DNA of 64,000 bases from an uncultured Clostridia bacterium. GTDB lineage: Bacteria; Bacillota; Clostridia; Christensenellales; Borkfalkiaceae. Below are positions 26,032 to 33,548 of this stretch, piece after piece; the first letter of the stretch is position 1; every line of letters begins with the position of its first letter. A model generated the notes under the pieces. It ran no database searches. It saw nothing but the letters and a program-made list of their open reading frames with translations, and was not told where the DNA came from. The position numbers were made by a program, and so were the translations under genes. The stretch covers positions 1 to 64,000 of the forward strand of contig CANPBT010000001.1 of NCBI GenBank assembly GCA_947572415.1, in the 5' to 3' direction.

Positions 26032-26616
26032 ATGAGTTACGATTTTTTTGCTTTCACGGACAGAATGAAGTACATCAAGCGCTGGCAGCTTATGCGCAGC
26101 GTGCGCGACGAGAATATTATGGAGCATTCCCAGCAGGTCGCAATGTTTGCGCATGCGCTGGCGGTTATCAACAACCGTATTTTCGGCGGCACGGCGAACG
26201 CGGAAAAGGCGGCTTTGTACGCAATTTATCACGAGTGCAGCGAGGTTATGACGGGCGATTTGCCCACGCCCATAAAATATTTCAACAGCAGTATAAACGG
26301 CGCGTATAAAAGCCTCGAAGAGCGCGCGTGCGACAAGCTGTTGAACACCCTCCCCCGCGAGCTTGGCGAAAGCTTCGAAGCGTACCTGAAGCCCGATACC
26401 GCTTGTTATGAATATACGCTTATGAAGGTTGCCGACAGATTTTCGGCATACGTAAAGTGCCTTGAAGAGCTGCGCTGCGGCAACAACGAGTTTTCAAAAG
26501 CCAAAAAGAGCATAGAAGAGGATATCCGCTCCCGCAATATCCCCGAAGCCGAATATTTTTTCGAAAACTTTATCCCCGCGTTCAGCCTGTCGCTGGACGA
26601 GCTGGAGGGGCTGTAA
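26032..26616 (+). CDS. YfbR-like 5'-deoxynucleotidase (HD superfamily)
   Basis: 194 aa. 'RMKYIKRWQLMRSVRDENIMEHSQQVAMFAH' and 'SEVMTGDLPTPIKYFN' are the YfbR signatures; such enzymes dephosphorylate dNMPs. The metal dyad that is normally His-Asp reads His-Glu here ('IYHECSEV'). Start 26032 (MSYDFF) is fixed by the promoter position. The end is followed by a shared terminator. Confidence 0.85.
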   Translation: MSYDFFAFTDRMKYIKRWQLMRSVRDENIMEHSQQVAMFAHALAVINNRIFGGTANAEKAALYAIYHECSEVMTGDLPTPIKYFNSSINGAYKSLEERACDKLLNTLPRELGESFEAYLKPDTACYEYTLMKVADRFSAYVKCLEELRCGNNEFSKAKKSIEEDIRSRNIPEAEYFFENFIPAFSLSLDELEGL

Positions 26617-26622
26617 ATAATC

Positions 26623-26659
26623 AATCAGGCTTCCGCCGTTCGGCGGAAGCCTGATTTTA
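26623..26659. terminator. Bidirectional terminator
   Basis: 16-bp arms AATCAGGCTTCCGCCG / CGGCGGAAGCCTGATT with TT centre and T-rich flanks, between the YfbR-like gene and the convergent XRE gene. Confidence 0.85.
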
Positions 26660-26663
26660 AGAA

Positions 26664-26885
26664 TTAATGTTTAGGAATATTTAAAATATCGTCGGCGGAA
26701 CAGTCTATATAATTGCACAAGCGCGATAAAGTAGCTAAGGTAGGTTGAGCCCGCCCCGAACAGTACTGCGAAATAGTCGGTTTCGTTACGCCGATAGCTT
26801 TTGCGATGTCGCTTTTTCTTTTACCCGAATTTTCTATTTCGTTTTTAAGGTTGGCGGTTATTTTTTCGTCAAGGCTTAATTCCAT
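26664..26885 (-). CDS. XRE-family regulator
   Basis: 73 aa. HTH_3: 'NSGKRKSDIAKAIGVTKPTISQYCSGRAQPTLATLSRLCNYIDCSADDILNI'. The N-terminal 12 residues form a short extra helix. It is divergent from a 33-aa ORF whose promoter spacer holds a TTAGGC dyad; another dyad abuts its own -10 (26902-26897, 11 bases before the ATG). Likely an autoregulated repressor of that small gene. It has no Shine-Dalgarno sequence. Confidence 0.85.
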   Translation of the reverse strand: MELSLDEKITANLKNEIENSGKRKSDIAKAIGVTKPTISQYCSGRAQPTLATLSRLCNYIDCSADDILNIPKH

Positions 26886-26902
26886 AAGTATAATATATTA
26901 TA

Positions 26903-26953
26903 TTAGGCAAAGCCTAAATTATGCTTGACAATTAGGCGTTGCTAAACTATAAT
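26903..26953 (+). promoter_or_regulatory. Promoter of the 33-aa ORF with two XRE operator sites
   Basis: TTGACA (26925-26930), 17 bases, TATAAT (26948-26953). Site 1 TTAGGCaaaGCCTAA (26903-26917) is a perfect dyad; site 2 TTAGGCgttGCTAAA (26932-26946) is imperfect and fills the promoter spacer. Centres are 29 bp apart. Confidence 0.65.
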
Positions 26954-26972
26954 ATAAAAAAGGAGTAGTACA

Positions 26973-27074
26973 ATGGAAAAAAATGCAAATCAAATGGCTG
27001 CGGCTGAGAGAAAATTCACTACACAAAGCGTTGTCGAAGAGCTTGAACCTTGGAAAATCAAGTATCCGTTATGA
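26973..27074 (+). CDS. 33-aa small protein next to an XRE regulator
   Basis: Starts MEKNANQMAAAERKF and ends PWKIKYPL. A strong AAAAGGAG lies 7 bases before the ATG and a consensus promoter precedes it, so it is probably real. No signal peptide or transmembrane helix. It has no recognised family. The regulator at 26664-26885 appears to control it. Confidence 0.55.
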   Translation: MEKNANQMAAAERKFTTQSVVEELEPWKIKYPL

Positions 27075-27109
27075 TTTCCGCAGCAAAGTGGCGGCTACTA
27101 TAATTTTAT

Positions 27110-27138
27110 CCCCCGTGCGCGGTACGTCGGCACGGGGG
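27110..27138 (+). other. GC-rich hairpin downstream of the 33-aa ORF
   Basis: 9-bp stem CCCCCGTGC / GCACGGGGG without a T-run on the + strand. Its right arm touches the GGGGGAGG site before the 17-codon ORF at 27147, so it could mask it. Confidence 0.45.
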
Positions 27139-27146
27139 AGGTGGTA

Positions 27147-27200
27147 GTGTATTCAATTGTAGGCAGGAACCGCATTCACGGCGGCGCTCACAAAGCATAG
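27147..27200 (+). CDS. Candidate 17-aa peptide ORF
   Basis: GTG start, product MYSIVGRNRIHGGAHKA. GGAGGTGGTA stands directly before the start. Too short to judge by codon use; kept only because of the strong ribosome binding site. Confidence 0.25.
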   Translation: MYSIVGRNRIHGGAHKA

Positions 27201-27253
27201 TATGGTTTATAAACCGCGCGGACGTATCCGCTCAAAATCAAACCGCGCTTGAA

Positions 27254-27280
27254 TTAAGTCCCTTTCGTAAACTTGTACAT
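27254..27280 (-). CDS. Candidate 8-aa mini-ORF (MYKFTKGT)
   Basis: GGAAGG about 10 bases upstream, which lies inside the end of the previous mini-ORF. Last of four tiny ORFs behind the promoter at 27505-27532. Confidence 0.3.
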   Translation of the reverse strand: MYKFTKGT

Positions 27281-27286
27281 CGGAGT

Positions 27287-27328
27287 TTACCTTCCTTTAG
27301 TTTCTACCGTTCTGGCAAAGTAAATCAT
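27287..27328 (-). CDS. Candidate 13-aa mini-ORF (MIYFARTVETKGR)
   Basis: Strong GGGAGGT 8 bases before the ATG; its stop codon region supplies the ribosome binding site of the next mini-ORF. The best supported of the series. Confidence 0.42.
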   Translation of the reverse strand: MIYFARTVETKGR

Positions 27329-27423
27329 TTTATTTACCTCCCATAAACTTTTTGCTTTTTCCCCTTACCGCTTGAAGCCTCGTCCGGCTTCTTAAAAAAT
27401 TAAACCGTGTCCCGCTTTCGCGG

Positions 27424-27438
27424 CTACTTGTATTTCAT
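27424..27438 (-). CDS. Candidate 4-codon mini-ORF (MKYK)
   Basis: GAGGTAAGCTAT before the ATG; the GAGG lies in the last codons of the upstream mini-ORF. Meaningful only as part of the series. Confidence 0.22.
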   Translation of the reverse strand: MKYK

Positions 27439-27443
27439 ATAGC

Positions 27444-27473
27444 TTACCTCATATTAATGTTGACGTCAAACAT
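27444..27473 (-). CDS. Candidate 9-aa mini-ORF (MFDVNINMR)
   Basis: First ATG-started ORF after the promoter at 27505-27532. The nearest AAGGA is rather far upstream (~16 bases). Leader-peptide-like. Confidence 0.25.
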   Translation of the reverse strand: MFDVNINMR

Positions 27474-27504
27474 TTCTTGTAAGTTATTTTCCTTTTGTAC
27501 CTTT

Positions 27505-27532
27505 ATTATAACACGGTTTTCGGGTTTGTCAA
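27505..27532 (-). promoter_or_regulatory. Strong promoter of the mini-ORF transcript
   Basis: TTGACA (27532-27527), 16 bases, TATAAT (27510-27505) preceded by TGT. Near-perfect consensus. The transcript would run leftward through 27500-27200, a stretch with no large gene. Confidence 0.75.
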
Positions 27533-27581
27533 GGGGTTTTTTAAAAATTTTTTAAAAAAATTTAAAACCGCGTCAAATCGC

Positions 27582-27610
27582 TTAACATTATTATAAAATA
27601 AGCATATAAT
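27582..27610 (+). promoter_or_regulatory. Promoter of the cation antiporter gene
   Basis: TTAACA, 17 bases, TATAAT; leader of ~38 nt with GGGAG before ATG 27655. Confidence 0.7.
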
Positions 27611-27654
27611 GGGTTGACGCTAAAATCAATAAATTTTTTTTACGGGAGATAATT

Positions 27655-29040
27655 ATGAAAGGAGTAGAGGGAGTATTTTCCATTGACAGCGGTCTGGGAT
27701 TTGTAATCATACTTGCTATCATATTGTTGTTCACTAAGGTTCTGGGGCTGGTATTCAGGAAGATAGGTCTTCCACAGGTTCTCGGCTACATAATCGCGGG
27801 CATTATCATAGGCCCCGCAATTTTCGGCGAGCTTTGCGGGTTTTCGCTTATCGGGCTCAATAAAGCCGACGGCACCGCTTCGTACAAAGCGTTGTTTCTT
27901 TTAAACGGCGACGGTTTCTCTATGGGTACGGACGGGCTTGCCATTTTCTCGAAAATCGGCGTGCTTTTGCTGATGTTCTCGACGGGGCTCGAAACAAACT
28001 TGCAGGAGCTTAAAAAGACCGGACTTGCCGCAACGCTCATCGCGTGCGTCGGCGTGGCGGTGCCCATGGTTCTGGGTATATTGATTTCCCTGCCGTTCGG
28101 TAACCTCGGGCTCGGCACCGAAAATATGTTCAACTGCATTTTTATCGGTGCAATTCTTACGGCTACTTCGGTTGCGATTACGGTTTCGGTTTTAAAGGAA
28201 CTCGGTAAAATAAGCAGTAAGCTGGGCACCACAATAGTTTCCGCCGCTATTATCGACGACGTTATAGGCATTGTCGTTCTTTCTGTCGTGACAGGTATGG
28301 CAAAGGCGGGCGACGCAAGCGATTTAACGGGCTTTGCCTGGTTTAAAGCGCAGTGGTGGGGCACGATAATAATGATAGTCGCTTTCTTTATCGTGGCTAT
28401 CGGTCTGGGCTTCGGCATTTCCTACCTTTTCAAATGGATAGATAAAAAGTGGCCCACAACTCACCGTATCCCCGTTTTCTCGCTGGTAGTATGCTTTTTT
28501 TACTCGTGGCTGGCGGAAGAGGTTTTCGGCGTGGCAGATATTACCGGCGCTTTCCTTGCGGGTATTATCCTTTCAACCGTTCACCGTGCAAGCGAGTACA
28601 CGGATAAAAAGATAGAAGTCAATACATATACGATGTTTGCGCCCGTGTTCTTTGCGAACATAGGTATAAGCAACATATCTTTCCTCGGCCTTAACGGTAT
28701 GATTTTCCTGTTCGCATTCCTAGCGGTGCTTATGGGGCTTATCGGCAAAGTCATAGGCTGCGGCGCGGTTGCAAAGTGCTTCAAGTACGGTTGGCGCGAA
28801 AGCGGAATCGCGGGCGTTGGCATGATGGCGCGCGGCGAAGTCGCGCTGATAGTAACGGCGACCGCCATGGCTGCGGGGCTGCCCGAACAGTTCATGATTA
28901 TGACCGTGCTTTTAATACTCGTATCCTCGGTGCTTACGCCCATACTTTTAAAGGTGCTGTACGCAAAAGAAAAATCCGACGGCGGCAACGGCAACGCCCC
29001 CGAAATGCTTCCCGAAACAGCGGAAACGGAACAAAATTAA
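27655..29040 (+). CDS. Cation:proton antiporter, CPA2 family
   Basis: 461 aa, about 12-13 transmembrane helices. 'RKIGLPQVLGYIIAGIIIGPAIF' is the TM1-TM2 signature, 'SAAIIDDVIGIVVLS' holds the ion-binding Asp pair, and 'VADITGAFLAGIILS' matches the family. It exchanges Na+ or K+ for H+ for pH and salt balance. No TrkA/RCK domain is attached. Confidence 0.92.
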   Translation: MKGVEGVFSIDSGLGFVIILAIILLFTKVLGLVFRKIGLPQVLGYIIAGIIIGPAIFGELCGFSLIGLNKADGTASYKALFLLNGDGFSMGTDGLAIFSKIGVLLLMFSTGLETNLQELKKTGLAATLIACVGVAVPMVLGILISLPFGNLGLGTENMFNCIFIGAILTATSVAITVSVLKELGKISSKLGTTIVSAAIIDDVIGIVVLSVVTGMAKAGDASDLTGFAWFKAQWWGTIIMIVAFFIVAIGLGFGISYLFKWIDKKWPTTHRIPVFSLVVCFFYSWLAEEVFGVADITGAFLAGIILSTVHRASEYTDKKIEVNTYTMFAPVFFANIGISNISFLGLNGMIFLFAFLAVLMGLIGKVIGCGAVAKCFKYGWRESGIAGVGMMARGEVALIVTATAMAAGLPEQFMIMTVLLILVSSVLTPILLKVLYAKEKSDGGNGNAPEMLPETAETEQN

Positions 29041-29044
29041 AAAT

Positions 29045-29079
29045 AAACGCCCGCCTGCAAGTAATGCAGGCGGGCGTTT
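29045..29079. terminator. Bidirectional terminator
   Basis: 15-bp arms AAACGCCCGCCTGCA / TGCAGGCGGGCGTTT, serving the antiporter and the convergent 76-aa gene. Confidence 0.85.
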
Positions 29080-29089
29080 CGGTTTGCCG

Positions 29090-29320
29090 TCAGTGTGATA
29101 ATACCCAGCCCCTTACGTCTTCTCTGGATATGGGGAAGAGGTTTTCGGTGGGGTATCTTGAATGTATTCCTCCGTAGGTGTAAACGAAATATCTGCCGTC
29201 GTCCGTAATATACAAAGTCTCTTCATAGCCGTAAGGGTCGCCGGGTGCACCGTAGGTGAATTTTTTGTCGATTGTTGCGAAATACGTATCGTATATAACG
29301 CCGTCGATTTCTTTTCTCAT
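29090..29320 (-). CDS. 76-aa protein of unknown function
   Basis: Acidic, aromatic-rich protein (MRKEIDGVIYDTYFATIDKK...) with a 'YITDDGRYFVYTYGG' beta-hairpin-like core; no signal or membrane segment. GGGAGTGA precedes the start and a promoter TTGACT-17-TAAAAT lies at 29379-29351 (- strand), with a short leader. Conserved-hypothetical in style; no family recognised. Confidence 0.7.
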   Translation of the reverse strand: MRKEIDGVIYDTYFATIDKKFTYGAPGDPYGYEETLYITDDGRYFVYTYGGIHSRYPTENLFPISREDVRGWVLSH

Positions 29321-29350
29321 AATTCACTCCCTTAAATCAATTACCCAAAA

Positions 29351-29379
29351 ATTTTAACATAAGCGCTGTTTTTAGTCAA
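29351..29379 (-). promoter_or_regulatory. Promoter of the 76-aa gene
   Basis: TTGACT, 17 bases, TAAAAT with TGT extension. Confidence 0.65.
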
Positions 29380-29472
29380 TATAAATTTTTTTAATAATCC
29401 GTGCGGTAAAAGTTTGTTAATTAATAAATTTATATGTTAAATTGCATAAAAATTTTTGTTAAGTAAAATTAC

Positions 29473-29501
29473 TTGACAAAAGCAAAACAAACGGTTAAAA
29501 T
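29473..29501 (+). promoter_or_regulatory. ylxM-ffh promoter, predicted near-leaderless
   Basis: TTGACA, 17 bases, TAAAAT; eleven bases to ATG 29513, giving a ~5-nt leader with no Shine-Dalgarno sequence. Confidence 0.7.
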
Positions 29502-29512
29502 CTATTAGTGTT

Positions 29513-29896
29513 ATGGATAAATTCTCTTTTATTTCCTTGTGGGACGCGTATAACGGGCTTCTGACCAGGACGCAGCAGGAAATTACGGATTTATATTTCA
29601 ATAAGGATTTAACCGTAACCGAAATCGCGGAGCAAAAGGGTATAAGCCGTCAGGCGGTTTCGGAGTGTCTTACCGGTTGCAAAAAACAGCTCGAAGAGTA
29701 TGAAGAAAAGTTGCGTTTTTTAAAGCGTATAAGGGTAATCTGTCTGGAAAAATCGTTTTTGCGGACGGACGCGGGCATGTGGGCGGAAGGCTTTAAGTCG
29801 GCTCACCCCGAGTTTACCGAAGATATAGAAAGGCTTGACGGAATACTTAAATACGACTATTCCGAAAAAGCGGAAGAGCGGTTGAAAAATCCGTAA
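29513..29896 (+). CDS. ylxM: YlxM-family DNA-binding/SRP-associated protein
   Basis: 127 aa. Sigma-70 region 4-like HTH: 'LLTRTQQEITDLYFNKDLTVTEIAEQKGISRQAVSECL'. YlxM in streptococci modulates SRP GTPase activity. It lies 11 bp before ffh, the standard pairing. Confidence 0.92.
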   Translation: MDKFSFISLWDAYNGLLTRTQQEITDLYFNKDLTVTEIAEQKGISRQAVSECLTGCKKQLEEYEEKLRFLKRIRVICLEKSFLRTDAGMWAEGFKSAHPEFTEDIERLDGILKYDYSEKAEERLKNP

Positions 29897-29907
29897 GGAG
29901 GTTTTTT

Positions 29908-31221
29908 GTGGGGGCATTTTCATCGTTATCCGAAAGATTAAATCATATTTTCTCTAAACTTACCAAGCGCGGCAGACTTACCGAGCTTGAAATAAAGACG
30001 GCAATGCGCGAGGTGCGCGTGGCGCTTTTAGAAGCGGACGTAAATGTAAAAGTTGCCAAACAATTCTGCGCGGACGTATCCGAAAAGGCGGTCGGGCAGG
30101 AAATAATAAAGAGCCTCAATCCCGCGCAGCAGGTTATAAAGATAGTCAACGACGAGCTTATTGCTTTGATGGGTTCGTCCAACCAGAAGCTTACGGTGGC
30201 GCCCAAGCCGCCTACGGTCATTATGATGTGCGGGCTTCAGGGCGCGGGCAAGACGACCCTTTGCGGAAAGCTTGCCGTAAACTTGAAAAAGGGCGGCAAA
30301 AAGCCGCTTTTGGTCGCGTGCGACATTTACCGCCCCGCGGCGATAAACCAGCTTAAAGTGGTCGGTAAAAACGCGGGCGCCGAGGTGTTCGAAAAGGGCA
30401 CGCAGAATCCCGTAAAAACCGCGCAGCAGGCCGTCGAATACGCTAAATCGATGGGTTTCGACACGGTGATTATAGATACGGCGGGTCGCCTCGAAATAGA
30501 CGAAGCGCTGATGCAGGAGCTTGAAAACATCAAAAAGGGCGTCGAGGTGTCGGAAATCCTGTTAACCGTAGACTCGATGATGGGTCAGGTTGCGGTAAAC
30601 GTTGCAAAAACCTTTAACGAACGGCTCGAAGTTACGGGCGTAATCCTTACCAAACTCGACGGCGACACGAGGGGCGGCGCATGCCTTTCGATTAAAGCCG
30701 TAACGGGTAAGCCCATAAAATTCGTGGGTGTGGGTGAAAAGCTCACCGATCTGGAGCCCTTTTATCCCGACCGTATGGCTTCGCGTATACTCGGCATGGG
30801 CGACGTGTTGACGCTTATAGAAAAGGCTCAGGAAGCGGTCACCGAAGAGCAAGCCAGGCAGATGCAGAAAAAAATGCTCGAAAACACGTTCACTCTGGAA
30901 GATTATCTGACGCAGTTCGAAAGCATGAAGAAGATGGGCGGCGCGCAGGCGATACTCGCGATGATGCCCGGCATGGGCGGCAAGGTGAAAGCCGACGACA
31001 TTGACGAAAGCAAGATAGACAGGACGAAAGCTATTATACTTTCAATGACCAAGCGCGAAAGGGTCGACCCGGCTATAATAAACTCATCGAGGAAGAAGAG
31101 GATTGCGGCGGGTTCTGGCACGAGCGTGCAGGAAATAAACCAGCTTTTAAAGCAGTTCGACCAGACCAAACAGCTTATGAAGCAGCTTAAATCGGGCAAA
31201 CGCCGTTTGCCTTTCGGTTAA
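29908..31221 (+). CDS. ffh: Signal recognition particle protein Ffh
   Basis: 437 aa. GTG start with AAGGAGG 6 bases upstream. N domain, then G domain with 'GLQGAGKTTLCGKLA' (G1), 'DIYRPAAINQL', 'DTAGRLEIDEALM' and 'TKLDGDTRGGA' (G4); M domain from ~residue 300 with 'MMPGMGGKV' and 'ERVDPAIINSSRKKRIAAGSG' for 4.5S RNA binding. It targets membrane proteins co-translationally. Confidence 0.98.
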   Translation: MGAFSSLSERLNHIFSKLTKRGRLTELEIKTAMREVRVALLEADVNVKVAKQFCADVSEKAVGQEIIKSLNPAQQVIKIVNDELIALMGSSNQKLTVAPKPPTVIMMCGLQGAGKTTLCGKLAVNLKKGGKKPLLVACDIYRPAAINQLKVVGKNAGAEVFEKGTQNPVKTAQQAVEYAKSMGFDTVIIDTAGRLEIDEALMQELENIKKGVEVSEILLTVDSMMGQVAVNVAKTFNERLEVTGVILTKLDGDTRGGACLSIKAVTGKPIKFVGVGEKLTDLEPFYPDRMASRILGMGDVLTLIEKAQEAVTEEQARQMQKKMLENTFTLEDYLTQFESMKKMGGAQAILAMMPGMGGKVKADDIDESKIDRTKAIILSMTKRERVDPAIINSSRKKRIAAGSGTSVQEINQLLKQFDQTKQLMKQLKSGKRRLPFG

Positions 31222-31276
31222 ATAAATCAATAAAAAATTTTTTAGTATTGCCTGACGGCACAAAGGAGTAATAAAA

Positions 31277-31573
31277 ATGGCAGTTAAAATGAGATTGACG
31301 AGAATGGGCGACAAGAAATCACCTTTCTACCGCGTAGTTGTAATCGATTCGCGCAAGGCGCAATCGGGCGAGTATATCGACAAAGTCGGATACGTAGACC
31401 CGCTTAAAACCCCTGCGGAAATCAACATCGACGTCGAAAAAGCAAAGGCATGGCTTGCTAAGGGCGTTCAGCCTACCGAAACGGTCAAAAGCTACCTTGT
31501 AAAGGTCGGAGCAATGGAGCCCGCTAAAAAGCTCTCTGCGCCCAAAACCAACGATAAGAAGAAAAAAGGCTAA
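31277..31573 (+). CDS. rpsP: 30S ribosomal protein S16
   Basis: 98 aa; 'MAVKMRLTRMGDKKSPFYRVVVIDSRKAQSGEYIDKVGY' is diagnostic. AAAGGAG precedes the ATG. A Lys-rich C-terminal tail follows the core. Confidence 0.98.
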   Translation: MAVKMRLTRMGDKKSPFYRVVVIDSRKAQSGEYIDKVGYVDPLKTPAEINIDVEKAKAWLAKGVQPTETVKSYLVKVGAMEPAKKLSAPKTNDKKKKG

Positions 31574-31622
31574 TATAGGACAGGCGCAATAATCCCGTAT
31601 TTCCGCGCCGAGGGAGTAATAT

Positions 31623-31859
31623 ATGTTGGAATTAATCAGATACGTAGTAGAGCAGTTTGCCGAAAAAAAGGAAGAAATCGAGTACAAGGTCGACGAAAAG
31701 GAAAACGCTATCGAGGTTACCGTTCTTCTTGCCGAGTCCGATATGGGCAAGGTAATAGGCAAGCAGGGTAAAATAGCAAAAGCTTTGCGCACGCTCGTAA
31801 AAGCGGCTACGCCCCGCGAAAGCAAGAAATATGTATTAGAAATTAAGGAAAAAAATTGA
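31623..31859 (+). CDS. khpA: KH-domain RNA-binding protein KhpA
   Basis: 78 aa single KH domain (YlqC family) with the GxxG loop in 'MGKVIGKQGKIAKALRTLV'. It works with KhpB in RNA binding and cell elongation control. It sits between rpsP and rimM as usual. Confidence 0.95.
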   Translation: MLELIRYVVEQFAEKKEEIEYKVDEKENAIEVTVLLAESDMGKVIGKQGKIAKALRTLVKAATPRESKKYVLEIKEKN

Positions 31860-31860
31860 G

Positions 31861-31905
31861 TTCACAAAAATTTACTTCTATTCTGCGAAGTAAATTTTTC
31901 GTGAA
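31861..31905 (+). repeat. TTCACAAAAATTT inverted repeat, copy 1
   Basis: Starts one base after the khpA stop. Arms of ~18 bp: TTCACAAAAATTTACTTC / GAAGTAAATTTTTCGTGAA (one bulge). It can act as a terminator on either strand. Related copies begin at 35345 and 45281, also directly after stop codons. Confidence 0.65.
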
Positions 31906-32056
31906 TTGAAAGGCTCCGCCTTTCTTTGCGCGACCATAAGGGCAAACATATAATTTAGTCGCGCAAATTCAATCTGCCGAGGCGCAGGTATGCGCAAATT
32001 GTGTGCGCTTGCAAAAAGTGTCATTTTTGCGCGCGCCGTAAATTTATTTGAATTTT

Positions 32057-32554
32057 ATGCACGAATATTTAACGGTTGCAACAATTTTAAAGCCGCAGGG
32101 CATACGCGGAGAAGTTAAAGTCAAGGCTTTGACGGACTCCGCCGAGGACCTGAAGGGCTTGAAAAAGCTTTTTATCGACGGGGCCGAGTACCCCGTTCTT
32201 TCCGTACGCGCTCAGGGCGATTTCGCCTATATGGGGCTCAAAGGCGTGGCTGACAGAAACGCCGCAGAGCTTCTGCGCGGCAAGGATATGCTTGCGGAGC
32301 GTTCGGATATGCCCGAGCTACCCGCCGGCAGATATTATATAGTGGATTTAATCGGTTGCGAGGTGTTTGGCGAGCGCGGCGATTTTATCGGCAGAGTTAC
32401 GGAGGTTACCCCCGCGAAAACGGATGTTTACACGCTTGACGCGGGCGGAAAAAACCTGACCTTTGTCGCGGCGGACGGCGTGATTTCCGAAGTGGACACG
32501 GCGTCTGGCAGAATTACCGTAAACGAAAAACGGTTCAGGGAAGTTTCTCTGTGA
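32057..32554 (+). CDS. rimM: 16S rRNA processing protein RimM
   Basis: 165 aa. N-terminal 'YLTVATILKPQGIRGEVKVKALTDS' and PRC-barrel part 'YYIVDLIGCEVFGERGDFIGRVTEV'. It aids 30S head maturation around S19. ATG 32057 is used; no clear Shine-Dalgarno sequence. trmD starts inside its stop (GTG overlap). Confidence 0.94.
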   Translation: MHEYLTVATILKPQGIRGEVKVKALTDSAEDLKGLKKLFIDGAEYPVLSVRAQGDFAYMGLKGVADRNAAELLRGKDMLAERSDMPELPAGRYYIVDLIGCEVFGERGDFIGRVTEVTPAKTDVYTLDAGGKNLTFVAADGVISEVDTASGRITVNEKRFREVSL

Positions 32555-33225
32555 AAATTACTATCTTAACGCTTTTCCCCGAGATGTTCGCGCCCCTTTT
32601 CGGCAGCGTGATAGGCAGGGCGGTAAAGGCGGGAAAACTCAATATCGAAGTGGTGAATATCCGCGACTACGCCGAAAACAAGCACTTTAAGTGCGACGAT
32701 TATCCTTTCGGCGGCGGCGCAGGTATGGTGATGATGCCCCAGCCGATAGGTTCGGCGATAAAGGCGGTTGACCCGAAACATAGGGCTCACCGCATTTACC
32801 TTTCGCCCAAGGGACAAACTTTCAAACAGGACAAGGCGTTCGGGCTTTTAGGCTACGAGCACCTTATTTTGCTTTGCGGGCATTACGAGGGCGTCGACCA
32901 GCGAATAATCGATTTGTATATCGACGAGGAAATTTCGATAGGCGACTACGTTTTAACGGGCGGCGAGCTGCCCGCGATGGTGGTTTGCGACTGTATAGCC
33001 CGCTACGTCGACGGGGTGATTTCGGACAAGTCGCTCGTGGACGAAAGCTTCGGCGAAAACGGGCTCGAATATCCGCAGTACACGCGCCCTGCGGTTTACG
33101 AGGGGGTAAGCGTGCCAGAGGTGCTTTTGTCCGGCAACCACGCGGATATAGACAAATGGCGCAGAGAGCAGAGCGGTATTTTAACCCAAAAACGCAGACC
33201 CGATTTGTTGGAAAAAAAGCTATGA
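32551..33225 (+). CDS. trmD: tRNA (guanine-N1)-methyltransferase
   Basis: 224 aa SPOUT enzyme making m1G37. 'ITILTLFPEMFAPLFGSVIGRA', 'HYEGVDQRIIDLYIDEEISIGDYVLTGGELPAM' (knot and SAM site) are diagnostic. GTG start overlapping rimM. Slightly short at the C-terminus (family often 230-250 aa). The next gene is not rplS but a small membrane protein. Confidence 0.97.
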   Translation: MKITILTLFPEMFAPLFGSVIGRAVKAGKLNIEVVNIRDYAENKHFKCDDYPFGGGAGMVMMPQPIGSAIKAVDPKHRAHRIYLSPKGQTFKQDKAFGLLGYEHLILLCGHYEGVDQRIIDLYIDEEISIGDYVLTGGELPAMVVCDCIARYVDGVISDKSLVDESFGENGLEYPQYTRPAVYEGVSVPEVLLSGNHADIDKWRREQSGILTQKRRPDLLEKKL

Positions 33226-33542
33226 AAAAGTTGCTGATAACTACCGCGGTCGCGCTCGCGCTGGCAGTGGGCGCGGTGTTAGCCGCTTATTTCGGAATTA
33301 AATCGGAATATTACGAAGTTAACATATATGAAAAAGCATGTGCTTATTTTATTTTGCCGCTCTGGGCGTTCAGTGTTGCTCCAGCATACGTATATCTGAT
33401 TGAGTGGTTGAGCGAAAAATCATTTGAACAGTCGTTCAGGTTCGGATACGTAATAGGTTTTTTTCTGCCCCTTTTAATAGCTCCCGTTCTTATGGTATTT
33501 TTTTACGTAAGCACGGTAGAAAATTTAATAAAAAAAAGATAA
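33222..33542 (+). CDS. 106-aa membrane protein between trmD and rbgA
   Basis: Starts with an ATGA overlap on the trmD stop. Three hydrophobic helices (residues ~4-24, 42-62, 75-97) and a short charged end (LIKKR). The codon use is more AT-rich than its neighbours'. In most Bacillota rplS stands here; in this window rplS has moved to 36441. No family recognised. Confidence 0.65.
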   Translation: MKKLLITTAVALALAVGAVLAAYFGIKSEYYEVNIYEKACAYFILPLWAFSVAPAYVYLIEWLSEKSFEQSFRFGYVIGFFLPLLIAPVLMVFFYVSTVENLIKKR

Positions 33543-33548
33543 AGTTTT

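Noticed and set aside
29401-29425. Rex-like site (GTTTGTTAATTAATAAATT) near ylxM
   Set aside because: Only half of the Rex consensus is present; the AT-rich context makes chance likely.
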